A stretch of DNA of 64,000 bases, taken from NCBI GenBank assembly GCA_024704765.1, contig JAKMXF010000110.1:310001-374000 (forward strand), in the 5' to 3' direction. Below are positions 11,301 through 23,743 of the stretch, piece by piece (position 1 is the first letter of the stretch; each line of letters opens with the position of its first letter). This DNA is from Oopsacas minuta (Eukaryota; Porifera; Hexactinellida; Lyssacinosida; Leucopsacidae). A program made the position numbers and the translations under genes. The notes beneath the pieces are model-generated. The model was not told where the DNA came from, did not search any database, and saw only the letters and a program-made list of their open reading frames with translations.

Positions 11301-14300
11301 GTTGCACATAGGGCATGATAAATATACTCAATCATAAGTGTTTATTTATAGAAATGATCAGGGAAATCTAATTATTTATATTCCCTTAGAGATCATATAG
11401 GGAGTTATTATTGCAATCAGGTACACTTTGATATTTTTAGCGTATTGGAGTATATCATTTGATAAAATGAACATTAGGCCACTGCTAGTTTGAAACTTGT
11501 TTCAGCTCCACCGCCCGAATCAAGTTTACCTGTCACATGAATATTGTCATTATTTCACCATTTTATCATTGAAATTAAACTACACAATATATTTACTAAC
11601 TAACGGGTGAATAGTAGTGATGGGCATATAGCCGAACCCAGGTGAACTTTGAACCTCAATTATTACTATAGAGTCAGAAGATGGTCAGAAAGGAGGTTCA
11701 TTTAGAGGAGCAGTTATCCTTGATAAAGGTCCTCAATGGGATAGTATTGCAAGTGCAAGTGATTGTACACCTAGCTTAACATCAGATGATACACAATTCC
11801 TCGCTGATATACAAACAAATGCTAAGTCTGGACCCTCATTACCTGTTTTGCAGAATATGATATCAACTCCTCCAGTAAATGAAGAGTTCTCTAGTATAGC
11901 TAAACTACAGATATTCAATGTAGCAGGTGACTTATTGCGTATTTAAGTGAATTATGCTATATGAAGACATAAATATGGACTTTTTCAAATTTATTTGTTA
12001 TACAATACATATGATCTTGTGCAAGATTGCTATTTTGTAGAAAATTTTCAAACACTTATTTTATTTATTACTAAAATTATTTTTTAAACTTTTTTGAAGG
12101 TACAATTTAGCCTCTGCGTTTTCAAATGTTAGTTATTTCTTCCTTAATTCCACGAGCTGTATGATAATGATTCTGGATCTTAAGTCAGATATTTATTGCA
12201 TAACTAATTGACTTCTTAGCTTAGACTATCGCAATATTCGTAGTTTACGAATTTAATTATGCAATTGATTACAATCAGTAGCTTAGAATTGTTATGATAT
12301 TTTTCTTACTGATAGGTGTGGATAAAGAAAATAGACCAGTTATAACATTTTCTGCTTGCAGGCTACCAGCAGCAACATCAATCGATCACGACCTACTGTT
12401 CGAGTAAGATATTATATAATTACCTTAGTTACAACATTGTCCATTGGAATTACGTAATGATTGTTGCATAATTAGTTTGTTAATATTCTTTTTTGTGATT
12501 TATCAATTCCTTCTGAGATTAAATAATATTCCAATTTCCCTTCTTAGGCATATGATACACATGTTGGAACATTATGTTGAGAATGATTATACTGTTGTGT
12601 ATTTTCATTATGGTTTGAATTCTGCTAACAAGCCGAGTATACGTTGGCTATGGACAGTTTACAGAGCTCTCGAGAGGAAGTTCGTTTTTGTGTTTCCTGC
12701 ATGAGCGTTGTACTTTACATATTATTATATGAAATTTTATCTATTCTTAGGTATAAGAAAAATTTGAAGCGGCTATACATCGTACACCCTACTAGTTTAA
12801 TAAAACTTGTATTCACATTCTTCAAACCATATATAAGGTAACTGATAATATCTCTAAAGGAGCAGTACATTACCATATAGTATTGTTGATATATGATACA
12901 TTAAACAGCTTGTATGAACTACAGTCAATTCTCGTTGTATCGAAGCTTGAAATATATGTTACTTTGACGGTTTTGGACCATATTTGTACAATTTCAACTT
13001 CGATATGACCGGAGTAACTGTAGTACTAGCTTAGAAAAGTGAATGAAACTATTACCTTATTTCCTTGGAATCCTCTAGAAAATATTACTATGCGAGAAAG
13101 GAATTTTTTTGGGCAAAATCATGAATATTTATTTTATTTTGCCCTTAGAAAATCACATTACGCAAGTGTTTTTGTATAGCTACCCGCTAGGTATAATGGT
13201 ATTTCACTGTACTTTGTTGAATTCCTGCCTGCCCAATAGTGTCAAATTTGGTAAGAAAGTACAATACATAAACCGGATGGAAGAATTGGAAGATTCTCTT
13301 TATCTCTATCAGATAGATATCCCACAGGAAGTTAGAAGGTAATGGAAAATGTAATCAATTTATAAATCATTCAAATTTCTCGATGCTTATTTGTAGAAGC
13401 AAATATACTTTTGGATATTTCTTTATTAGATCAAATCTAATTTGTTACGTCAATGCAGTGTAATACACACTTATTAACATCCCTAATGGTTACGATTAGT
13501 TTAATCTGTAAATACAGTGGACTTATTGTTGATACGATACGCCATGTCTTGCGTAATTTATGAGTAGAATTTATTTTCAATGATTATTCATTCATTAATC
13601 CGGCAAAGAAATACAAATCGGTGATGAACATATTTACGAGTATCTTCTGTACAATATTAGGTATAATGATACTTTAAGGACTGGAAAAGTATCTCGTAGC
13701 TTAACGGATGTTACAAGAGCTGGGGTATACCCTAGGAATGGTGTACAGCCTGTCTCTGATCAGAAAGAGAGACAGTTTGGTATACATCTAGATGTGTAAG
13801 TATTTTATAGGTTACTATAATTCATGGAATATTATAGAAATAATGAATGGTTAATTCGCGATACATTTATATACAACATTTTTCCAATATTGACAAGAAA
13901 TGTTAGTTAGAAATATAGAAGAAAGGAACTATTCTTGCTATGGCAAAACGTTTAATAAGTAATAATTAAATCAATTGCCATTCCAACTATAAACTAGCCT
14001 GCACAATCCACCTGGCCTGATCACCACTGGGATATAGCTACACATGGGGACGTTATCTTATAGGATAACATTTTATTTATGATTTTTCTGTTATGAGAAA
14101 ATGCTGAGTGTCCTGTCTATAATATTATATGAAAATTTGTCAAGTAGAATGCTTCCATACTTCCATATGATTTTGGATTGCAACTGCATTTTGCTTAAAC
14201 TTGTTTTCAGTATCTTTAAGTTGGAACTTACTTTGGAATGTTAGGTTATTTTCCAATATAATTATTTGTTTTCTTGTTTATTAGACTAGTAAACAGACAT

Positions 14301-17300
14301 AAACAACCTATTCCTTATATTATAGAAGATTGTGTCAGATACATTGAATCTGAAGGTAAGTGTAAATTAATTACCAAACTTTCAATTCAGATTTATAATT
14401 TATCGAACTGAAAGGCAGATTCATTATTTGCAGGAATTCCGGCTATACCTATACGTTACCATTTACATATACGTATGTCTCGATTCATTTTCTCAATTTT
14501 CTCTTTATCGATCTTTATTTAAAATTCTAATGAATTGATTCTATCCAATGTATTTCCGGTGGACGAAACATCCTTTCAACTTATATTTCCTTTACGAAAT
14601 ACTGAGGTGATTATAATTAGTGCAATATGTCCGCGGAAGCAAAGCCATGTGCGGTCAGTTAAACTTTGTACACAAACGCTAACATAATTAGTTTTTTCTA
14701 ATCTACATAAAATATGTGAGGGGGATTAGGAAAATACATTCTCTTATTCACCGAAATATCTTTAATTTATTTTGACTGTATTTTAAAGGAAGAATACCTT
14801 TGTTTAATGCAATTATAACTATTAATACGTTTCAATAACTCGTGTTATAATTCAGAATTTGTTTATCTGGCTTTGGCTAAGGAGTTTTGCATGATAGCGA
14901 TAGTATAATCTTCTTCTGATTGAAATTAGTATAATTTGGGGTTAGAATTTTGCTTTCAATCAGTGGTCGATTTCTTAAAACTCATTCGAATAATATGAAT
15001 TATTACAAATGAATAAATTTAGTTTGATAATCATTTGATTATTTACTGTGTTGTATCGCATTATTTATACATTCTTTGTTGATTTACTTGAAATAAACAC
15101 CTATTTATGTACGAATTATTTATGTTTAAGCAAAATTACAACTATACAATAGACGATTTACCGTCAATTCTATAGTTTGTATTATAAAATTTCTTTCCGG
15201 CTGAATTTCATGTGATTAATGCAAATATTTGAACTTTTACTTTCTGAATATTTATTTATTAACAAGAAGGTATAATCCATCAGTTTAGCATAACAAATCC
15301 AGATATAGTCACAGAATTTGCCAATTTGTTGTTCACGTGGTTAAGAATTGTAAATCCAAATAGGGATGGCTATATTTTGTTCTGTGTATTTCCTTAGCTG
15401 GCTTAGCATATGATTATATTAAATAACAATACTTATGGACGCAATTCAAATGGTGAACACATTGGAAATCACATTATTAATACTTTTAGATTATGAATTT
15501 TCTAGCGAATTTTAAGCCATAGGCGTACACGGTATAGCGTCGTATCGCTTTACAGAACTGGCAAAGTATGCGATAGTAAATCTGGTATAGTGGAGTTCGC
15601 CTAATAGCAAGTTTTTCAAGGACTTAGAGTCCATTTGGGATTGGAAATAATACCTCTAATAGCAAATTCGAGTAGAGAAATGGAAATTCGTGCAAAAATA
15701 CGACTTGCTAATATGCGAAATCCACAGTATAGGAATTCTTCTCCCGATTAAATATATTCTGCCAAGTAGATTAATTCAAAATCATCTCTCTTAATAAACA
15801 AGTTGTATCTGTAAAATAATTCTAAGAGAATGAGACATCTCTTAGAATATTTTATGTATCATTTTAAAATAGAATTGATAACTATAGAAATCTTGAAAAT
15901 ACAGCAAAAACAACTGACATCACATCCACAGGTCTACTATATCTCTAATTTTTTTCAGAATTCAATTGCTTAATCTAATTGATACTTGAAATAACTTATT
16001 CAAAGGGAAATACAGCCAAATTTAATAAATTCTAAATACACAATCTCAAATTAAACGGTTTCTTCAGGGAAACCTTTACAGAGAAAGTAAGATGTTCCAT
16101 AAATTAATTAATTTTACTCACAAAAATAGTGAGTTAGTTTCTATGTTTTGTTTTATCTATTAATTACTTTTGAGAATTTCTTTGATAATACTTATAGCGA
16201 CGTGTTCCATTGTAATAATATTACGTATAGGTTTCATCGCGACTAGATTCTACTCTACGCTGTAACCGCTCTGGTATTCAATATGCGAATGATAACTTTA
16301 TTAGTAAAATAAAAATTAATGAGTATTCAAGTGTTTTTGGTATTTTTTGCATTTGATAATTGTGAATAAACCTATCAAATACAAATCTTATTGAGCTTCA
16401 AATTTATCTCTTGTTATGAAATCTTTTGAGTGTTTGTTCGTTAAAGATTCTGTTTTATTTCTTTACATTCATAACTCTAATATTGTAGGATTACAAACAG
16501 TAGGAATATTTAGAAGAGGGCCTGGACAAGCTATTATTCAACAAGTAAAAGCAAAAGCAAATCTAGGTATATTGTTAATAAACTATTCCGGTATTTTATT
16601 TGGGTCATAGATTCTCTATTTTCTGTGGATCCCTCCCATGCAAAGGTTTACCATTAATATTTGTTACTATTTTTTGGGGATATTAATAGTTCAAATCTGC
16701 ACTACTGATTTTGTGGGCAGAACTCATAGATATGATTTTATACATTTTTTGAAATTGATAATAACACTAAACATCAATGAAAATAACGCTTAAGAAATAC
16801 ACTTATTTACATTTATTTGTTGTATTGTACAGTTTAGAAAATTGTTGAATTACATTCTTGAACTGTAAAACTGAAAATCACCTCCACAATATGAAGGTTT
16901 ATATTTAATTGTAAAGTGAAAGGGGCTAATATAATCTGTTAAATATGTTATATGAAATGATTATTTTCAGTTTATTACCAAAATGAAATTTTACAGATAA
17001 TATGAAATTTGGGAAACCAAAAAGGTGTTCATAATATAGAGGGACGCCATAATAAACTCATTCAATATACAGTAAAACCTTCAGTCAGTGAACTCCCTGG
17101 GGGCCAGCCAAATTGTTCATATACGTGAAGTGTTCACTTTTCATTACATCGTGCGTAGCAATGGAAAACAGTAAACTAATTTTGTCCATAAAAACGTGTC
17201 TGACTGTATTTTGTTTGCTTAATTAATATAAACTATCCATATTTGGTAACTTAAATCGAGAAAAAAGCTCATTAAAACCACTGTTAGTTGTTTGAGTGGA

Positions 17301-20300
17301 AAACTGGAAATATTGTATATTTTGGGATTAATTCAAGTTTCAACCATACAGCCTAAACAATGAACTATCTTACGATATAATTGTTCTACAAAATATGAAA
17401 GTCCCCTTTAAACTGATCTAGAACTAATTCACTAATTTGTCTGGCCGGTACAATAATACATGAATCGTAACTCTGTATTAGGACTGATAGTATAGCTTTC
17501 ATACCAATGTTATGTTTAAATAACTTAGAAATGTGATACTTCGCGAATTGTATTAACTAGCAAAAATATAATACTTTCATACTTTTATAGTAATCTTTAC
17601 CGAGAACAAACGTTATTATTAGAATTAATTAAGTTTCTAATTTCAGGTGAACGAATCAATTTTAAAGAAATCGGAGATGTCCATCTAGCTGCTGTTCTAA
17701 TTAAAATGTTTCTCCGCGAAATGCCAGAGCCTTTACTAACACAAGAATTGTACGAACCAATGAAAACAATACATGGTAAGTTTTCCACCAGAAAGCTAAC
17801 ATTATCTATTATTATCTAGAATTCTGCATGTACATTATATAATGTTGAATACAAATACACGATAACTCATAGTTTCTGAGTAATACACTAAAATGTGTTC
17901 TTTCTACGGAGAACATAATAAATAATCAGCTGTTGATATTATTGAGTATTGGCTACCTAAAAAGCTACTATAGCCTATAAATTAATAAACTATGAAATCT
18001 GCTATAAGCGGCCAGTGATCTGACGGATAATATGAAGCGTATATCATAGACTTAACGTTTTCAGGGGTTTTAAAAAATCCTGATACTTCTAGCTTGTTCC
18101 CAGTATACCATATATAGTCCAATGTACTTTCATTGAGATCTCCGTCTGGGTTTACCCATTGGCAGGTATACTCTGGCTCTTTGATCTCTCCATATACGCT
18201 TTTGACTGGTATAACAGTCTGATTAGACATGTATTTGTAGCTTGGTTCTTCAGGGATATAATTAAAATCTCCTGCTATAATTATGTCATCACAATTAATA
18301 CTTTTTAATTTGTTAATTAAATCCTTTGACTGTGCTAGTCTTATTTCGTGTTTGTCGAGCATAGCTTTCAAATGTGTAACTGCAACTGTTATCCGTCTAG
18401 ATGTTGTTATATGCTCTAGCTCTGCGCTTAGAAGTACTTGGTTAGATGCCCTATTGAGCTCGTTAAGGAGAACGTATTCATGTTTCTCTAAGAACCTTAA
18501 GAAATACAGGTTAAATAAGGTAATACTCGGATAAGACGTACACTCGATAGTACGTACTACTTTTGTTTCCTGAATTGATACGTCTTATCCGAGTTCTACT
18601 GTAATCCAGAAAAAATATTTCTGGGATGTAAAAAGGAAGAAAAAATATCAATACCTAAGGTTACCTTTACTTACAATACATGACACCTCGAGAATTAAAC
18701 AATAAAATATATCGTCGTATGGTTAAATATTTATTTTCGCAGGTCGTTGGTTATTATTTCAGGTTAATCACTGCTCATAATTATATCATTAAATTTAGTG
18801 CAACTTAATGGAATAAAATGTAATTAATATTAACCCATTTGGCATAATTAATTATTTTTAATGAGTCATAAATTTACTAATCTATTATTGGAAATAATTA
18901 CAGTCATCTCGGTAATTACTTCGAAATAAACATAGTTTGATATCCTATGAATGTATGATACTTTGACGTTTTTGGGCCATATTTATACAATATTACACTT
19001 CGATATATCCGTGTTCTATATAATGGAAGTTATCTGTAATTAATTAATACCTGAATACTGTTTCTCTATAAAACAAAGCACATCCGCACGGTCCGATATT
19101 GTCAACCTGTTCCAGACACGGACTGTTCATTTTTGGTAAGAATTCCCCTACGAATCCCTGACCACTTAGAAATGGCTTAAAAAAGTCATAGAAGAGATCT
19201 GCTTCCTGAAGACATATTATATCAGGTTGATAGGCTAACAACTCACGCTGAAACAGAGGGACTCTTTCCTTTATAGGCTTAACTATGTCTGTACCCATTA
19301 ATGCTTGTGCTAAGACATTCCATTGTAACAGCCTAAAGGCATTATCACCAATCTCTTTATTACGAGATATGTAGACCCTGCAAGGAATTTCTTTTGTTGA
19401 TTTTCCTATCAGTTCTTTCGCATACTCACTTGCTAGCACTTGACAGGCTGTAGTCAATAATTGTTCTCGTGAAATTCCGCAGAATCGCCTGTGAAAATCA
19501 GCAGCAGGTATATGAGGATTTTCCTTCTGAATAACTTCCCCAGCTGTAATCTCATAGCCCGTATCTCTTAAATGATAACTCTTAGAAGTATCAGATTTTG
19601 CTTTTTCCATAAATTCCTTTGGTACAGAAATACATTGTGAGAAAGTATCTAGCTTAATACGATTGTGTGGGTCATCTATAGCAACACAACCTACATCGAA
19701 ATATGCTCCCGGTGATATCTCTGTAATGAAATTCTCAATTGAAACAGCTATACGTGAACTCCGTGGGTGAGAGAAGTATTGATTCCTGAGGTGACGGATA
19801 CGCCCCCATGCTCCTTCCCTCCCTGCCTCGAAGCCTATTGGCTGTGCAGCCACCTGATCTGGTATTGATATTCCCTCACATAGAACATTCTCGAATATTC
19901 TAGAAAACCCTCTTTTAACAGCTGCTATCTTTAAATCTTTTGTAGATGTAACTACTATTTCCATTGATCCAAGCTAATTACAGAAATCACTTAATACAGC
20001 CATCTCCTTCCGTTATAATGAAGCTCAAGGGGATCGAGATAATTACTTCGATCCCGTGAAATTTATGTTACTTTGACTGGGGACCATATTTGTACAATTT
20101 CAGACTTCGATATAACAGGAGTTGGATGTATACAGCCTTTTGTTAATGTGCTAAACTATATTGTCATTCAAATAATAACAGAAGAGCAAACTTTCAATTA
20201 ACACATAGTCATTGCAATATAGCTAGATTTGTTATTTGTAAGTTACGAGACTGTACTGTTGTTTATGAAATCTGATAAATTGTATAATTAAAGCTGTCAT

Positions 20301-22430
20301 CAATGATCTAAAGCCTCATAAAGGAAATTCCAATTCATGAGGATATAATTAAGGCCTCCATTTTAATGATAAAGTGCTCCAAGATTTCCTCCAATGCAAC
20401 GATGCGAGGTGGCATACATTTCATCATAATTATTGTATCATTATTTTATTACACAATTCTTTATGGACAATACAGTAAACATATAATGAAGTGCAAGACC
20501 CAGGTTCCATAAGCTCAGTAAAATCAATTATTCTCAAGCTGTAAGGGGTAAAGAATCACTTTCGTTATAATGGGAGTTTACCGTTTTTAGTAAGCTTTTT
20601 ATTACACCATTCAATATTTAGTAGAACATTCTTGCAATGTACTGTGACTGATCGATAGTCTGTGTATATATGCAGGTTAATACTGAAATTATTTCCATAG
20701 TTGTAAGTATATCCTGTTGGTGGAGTTGACAAAAGTTTTCTAATGAATTATACATGAATTGTGTGATAGTAAACAAACTTTAATCCAGCAAAACATTTAA
20801 TTTCGAAACTTCCCATCTGTTTATAATTTAGTTTGTGCTTTCATTATTCCAAATAGCTTACTATAATGATTAAAATAATATTTACGTATTCAAAAATTCT
20901 CCCTTACTGTCATCAGAATTTCATATCAAAACATGATACTATATATAATTACGTAATACTATAATACTTAATGTTATTTTATGAGGAAACGTTTAAAGTT
21001 TGACTTACCCATTTGATCATTTATTATATTTGTAAGATATTTACAATCCTTACTTTATTTAAAATTATATATTTCTAACTGTGAATTTGTATTTCCAGTT
21101 TGTCAGATTAATTTTGGGTATTTTATATTGTTAGCAAATTACACATTAAAAATGGTCAAATATTTTTTCGTCTGCAATTTTCATGTAAATTGACATTTGT
21201 TGCGTATAATTCACCCCAGTTAATATTTTATCTTAACCTTATTTAGAGCTAGAAGCAGAGGAGAAAATACAGAGAGCAAAAGAATTGATTGGAACATTGC
21301 CGTTTATGAATTTAGAACTATTGAAATATGTCCTCCGCATCCTTACAAAGGCGAGTTGAATCTTGTAGCGTCGACTCTTATGCACAAACAAGTAGATATT
21401 AAATCAGTATTTGTGTGCGTAAAACAAACTCGTTAAAGCCAGTTAATTTCAACTTCCTGGCTATTATTCAATACGATGAAGGGTACATCTACTTAATATA
21501 CGCGACCTTTTCAAATTAATTCCAAAACTAACTGATTCTTTCGACTTAAATATTATTCTTATGTGTATTGATTAAAAGTAATCACACAAATTTTGATTAT
21601 TTAAGGATGAAACGTGTATGTACTTTCGCTACGAAACTATTCGCCGTAGGACATACGTTAGTGTGACAGTTTGGGACAATATTGACACAAAATATTAGTG
21701 ATTTCACCCAGAAAATTAAGCAAAACATATGAATAACTATCATCTATGTTTATATTTAACTATTCAGTGATTTACAAGTAAAAAAACTCAAATTACCGTC
21801 TATGCCGGACTTAAATTTTGCCAAATTACTTTTAGTGGATTATTGGAATTACATTATTCTACTAAATATACATTTTAGCAAAGAAAGATAAAATTGAATT
21901 TTACTAATCTTGTTATACATTTTAAATGTCAAAATCAAATTATACGACCTGTTTACTCCTAATTAACAAGTGGAAGCTAATTTCCAGGATGATTTTGAAG
22001 TGTGAAAATATGATTAATCATATGATTAATCAGCGTATATATATTTAATAGAATATATTGACCAATAAAATTTCAGTTTATAAGTTTAAATAATAAATCA
22101 TATTTTTATAAAAATTCGTAATTTTCTTGTTAACAAATCTGAATATATATATATGTATAATATATATATATGTATAATATATATATATGTATAATATATA
22201 TATAATATCAAACTTTATACCAGATCATAATTTTTGATAAATTTTCGTATTCTTAGGTAATAGCTAACGAAGATACCAACAAAATGTCTGCTTTAAATCT
22301 AAGCATTGTGTTCGGACCTAACATAATTTGGTCATCAACAGATTCTGCAAGTTTAACTACATTAAATTATATCAATGCGTTTGCATTTCTTCTACTGACA
22401 CAGCCTGAAGATATTCTTCCTCAAGATTAG
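8312..22430 (+). CDS. ARHGAP1: p50RhoGAP/ARHGAP1-like, SH3-like + Sec14/BCH + RhoGAP
   Basis: Thirteen exons give about 595 residues: 8312-8639, 9780-9887, 11672-11926, 12316-12403, 12548-12679, 12751-12837, 13240-13338, 13661-13795, 14285-14355, 16489-16566, 17647-17775, 21247-21350, 22257-22430. All joins keep phase. Residues about 88-143 resemble an SH3 domain (VAIQEYSADGKDVIVRK, a tryptophan in GTWCKG, then IPYNVL). From about 230 the Sec14-like BCH domain is clear (DKENRPVITFSACRLP, VENDYTVVYFHYGLNS, YIVHPTS, KPYIR, FGKKVQYI). The RhoGAP domain follows with the arginine finger in VGIFRRG (about R443), then FKEIGDVHLAAVLIKMFLRE and NLSIVFGPNIIW. This family stimulates GTP hydrolysis by Rho/Cdc42 GTPases. 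Known p50RhoGAP has a proline-rich segment and no SH3 domain. Intron 12 has a GC donor at 21351. Intron 11 hosts an opposite-strand gene. The first ATG of the frame is at 8312. Confidence 0.93.
8862..8933. mobile_element. Short MITE, family E, in ARHGAP1 intron 1
   Basis: Inverted repeat with arms TTCGCTTATTAGCA and TGCTAATAAGCGAA, ending CTCCATTGTA. A related and longer copy lies at 15586-15730. Confidence 0.65.
9512..9670. mobile_element. Degenerate MITE-like element in ARHGAP1 intron 1
   Basis: Begins GCAGTCGTCTCTCG and ends GATGTTCTACTGTA, with CGTATTAACCATGTTCG near the end. A related end (CGTGTTCGTATTAACAAGG, then ACTGTA) occurs near 49630-49665. The termini are diverged. Confidence 0.4.
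12920..13022. mobile_element. MITE, family A, in ARHGAP1 intron 6
   Basis: Starts TACAGTCAATTCTCGTTGTA and ends CTTCGATATGACCGGAGTAA, then CTGTA. The core contains TTACTTTGACGGTTTTGGAC and ATTTGTACAATTTC, shared with the other family A copies. Confidence 0.75.
15586..15730. mobile_element. MITE, family E, in ARHGAP1 intron 9
   Basis: Starts TATAGTGGAGTTCGCCTAAT and ends in the inverted complement TTGCTAATATGCGAAATCCA. Three internal TAATAGCAA-type motifs are visible. Confidence 0.6.
17068..17218. mobile_element. MITE-like element in ARHGAP1 intron 10
   Basis: Begins TACAGTAAAACCTTCAGTCA and ends GTGTCTGACTGTA. The CAGT...ACTG ends beside TA match the other families, but the internal sequence is distinct. 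Confidence 0.45.
17982..19964 (-). CDS. DUF84 (PRRC1/YjjX-type) - nocturnin-like phosphatase fusion
   Basis: Two exons, 19051-19964 and 17982-18495 (intron 18496-19050), encode 475 residues. Residues 1 to about 190 match the DUF84/inosine-xanthosine triphosphatase-like fold seen in bacterial YjjX and at the C-terminus of animal PRRC1: VVTSTKDLKIAAVKRGF, GFEAGREGAWGRI, VSIENFI, FDVGCVAIDD, YHLRDTG. Residues about 210-475 form an endonuclease/exonuclease/phosphatase domain of the nocturnin/CCR4 type. It has LLQWNVLAQAL (N216), AYQPDIICLQEAD (E254), AVTHLKA (H346), IAGDFN (D381, N383), TLDYIWY and YPSDHWPLIADF (D464, H465). Nocturnin removes the 2'-phosphate from NADP(H); CCR4 relatives deadenylate mRNA. 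All expected catalytic residues of the second domain are present. The gene lies wholly inside intron 11 of the p50RhoGAP gene, on the opposite strand. The fusion is read directly from one 914-nt open exon, so it does not depend on a splice guess. Confidence 0.86.
18521..18602. mobile_element. MITE, family D, in the nested gene's intron
   Basis: An 82-bp inverted repeat with arms TACTCGGATAAGACGTAC and GATACGTCTTATCCGAGTTC, ending TACTGTA. A longer relative lies at 29477-29621, and a solo end is seen near 40980-41005. Confidence 0.7.
18899..19038. mobile_element. MITE, family A, in the nested gene's intron
   Basis: Starts TACAGTCATCTCGGTAATTA and ends TATAATGGAAGTTATCTGTA. The internal ACTTTGACG, TTGGGCCATATTTATACAAT and ACTTCGATATATCCGTGTTC are family hallmarks. 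It sits just downstream of the exon 1 splice donor at 19050. Confidence 0.7.
19995..20130. mobile_element. MITE, family A, just upstream of the nested gene
   Basis: A 136-bp element starting TACAGCCATCTCCTTCCGTT and ending GATATAACAGGAGTTGGATG, then TA. It begins about 30 bp before the start codon of the nested gene (minus strand), so it lies in or next to its promoter or 5' UTR. Confidence 0.75.
20471..20587. mobile_element. MITE-like element in ARHGAP1 intron 11
   Basis: Begins TACAGTAAACATATAATGAA and ends TTCGTTATAATGGGAGTTTA, then CCGT. The right end resembles family A and the 7037 element; the left end is diverged. Confidence 0.5.
22137..22205. repeat. TA-rich microsatellite in ARHGAP1 intron 12
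   Basis: Three units of about 20 bp, each a run of TA dinucleotides broken by TGTATAA, followed by further TA repeats. Simple sequence. Confidence 0.85.
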
Positions 22431-23743
22431 TTCTCCATTCCTGTTTTAATCTGATTTTATGCGTATTTTGGTGTGATTCATTTCTTGGACATATGGAAAG
22501 TTGTATTGGTCTGCTCCAGTATTTGTGTATGTGTTTAATTTTAAGGCTATTAAAGAGATAATTATATTACCGAAACCTCATTGTTAATACAGTGGATGCC
22601 GGTTATAAGAGTAACAAAACATGTTCTTATAACTGGCAAAATATACAGGAATATGTACAGTTTTCCAGACCATTGTGCTTATATCCAGTGTTCTTATATA
22701 TCAGGCATCCACAGTTTAGATTATTGAATTCACTAAAAAGTAATTGAGAATTTTCTCAATACACAGCGCATAAAAATTGTAGAACTTACTGGCTGTTACA
22801 TAACATACTCCAATATTGAACATTTTGAACTATAAACATAGAGAATTGCACTTCTCCATGAAAACGAGGTAGAATTCTTTCCACAGAAACTCAAATCATT
22901 TCCAAAGGCTTTATATGTTTATTTTCTTTACCGGTAGCCAGCTAATTATTCCTATTCTCAATATTTGCAGAAGTAAAATAAATGATACCTTAATATTTTG
23001 TTGAGCAATATTGAACAATTGTTTGTCCGAACGACGTTAATCGAATTAATATTATCTCAATGTATCTAAATTGGAATTACCCTCAGCCAATTCTAACTGC
23101 TAATCTAAAACACTTACGGAAGTTTTGAAACATTTACAATAAGCAAATTGGTAAGTAACCTGCTAACAATATGATTGCTATTCTAATGAGTTGTATTAAT
23201 CCCAAGATTCTTGGATTATCCCCAGTACAATTATTACACATGTATTCGCGGAGGACATATCTATTGAACCTTTTAAACATATCCTTTTTCCTAAACTTCA
23301 ATTCATTATCATAATTAGATTCGATATAAATCAATTGGGAATAAAATTATAATTTGTATAGCAGGGGAATTTCTTTGGATCAAGTTTTACAAGAGCAACT
23401 TGAGAAATATTTATCTGCAAACTGTCCTGAGAAATTCCCATCGTACACCACACGCACGCACGTAGCACTAACATGCTAAAATAATTTTGTTGCTAATAAC
23501 TCGTAAACATTGTGGAATTTGAGGACACGACACATATTACGTCAAACATATACAAAGTAATTACTTTCAATTCTTAGGTAAACATCCATATTTAATTCTA
23601 AGAATATCAATATTGAAAGTGGTAAAATGGTACTAGTAGACTCAATTAATATAGTTCTGATTCTATACAAAAGTATAAATAGATTGATTTCTTTTGAGAT
23701 TAACATTAACTAAGCATACAACAAATTTAATACACAATTCAAA
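22431..23743. other. Intergenic region with one MITE
   Basis: 3' flank of p50RhoGAP and 5' flank of the kinase gene. It holds the family C element at 22588-22715; I see no exon. Confidence 0.5.
22588..22715. mobile_element. MITE, family C
   Basis: Starts TACAGTGGATGCCGGTTATA and ends TCTTATATATCAGGCATCCA. It shares ATATACAGGAATATG, AGTTTTCCAGA-type sequence and TGTTCTTATA with the copy at 43859-43991. The element near 27158-27285 is a diverged relative. Confidence 0.7.

Noticed and set aside
18283-18534. Plus-strand 83-residue ORF
   Set aside because: Antisense to the nocturnin exon, with no domain.
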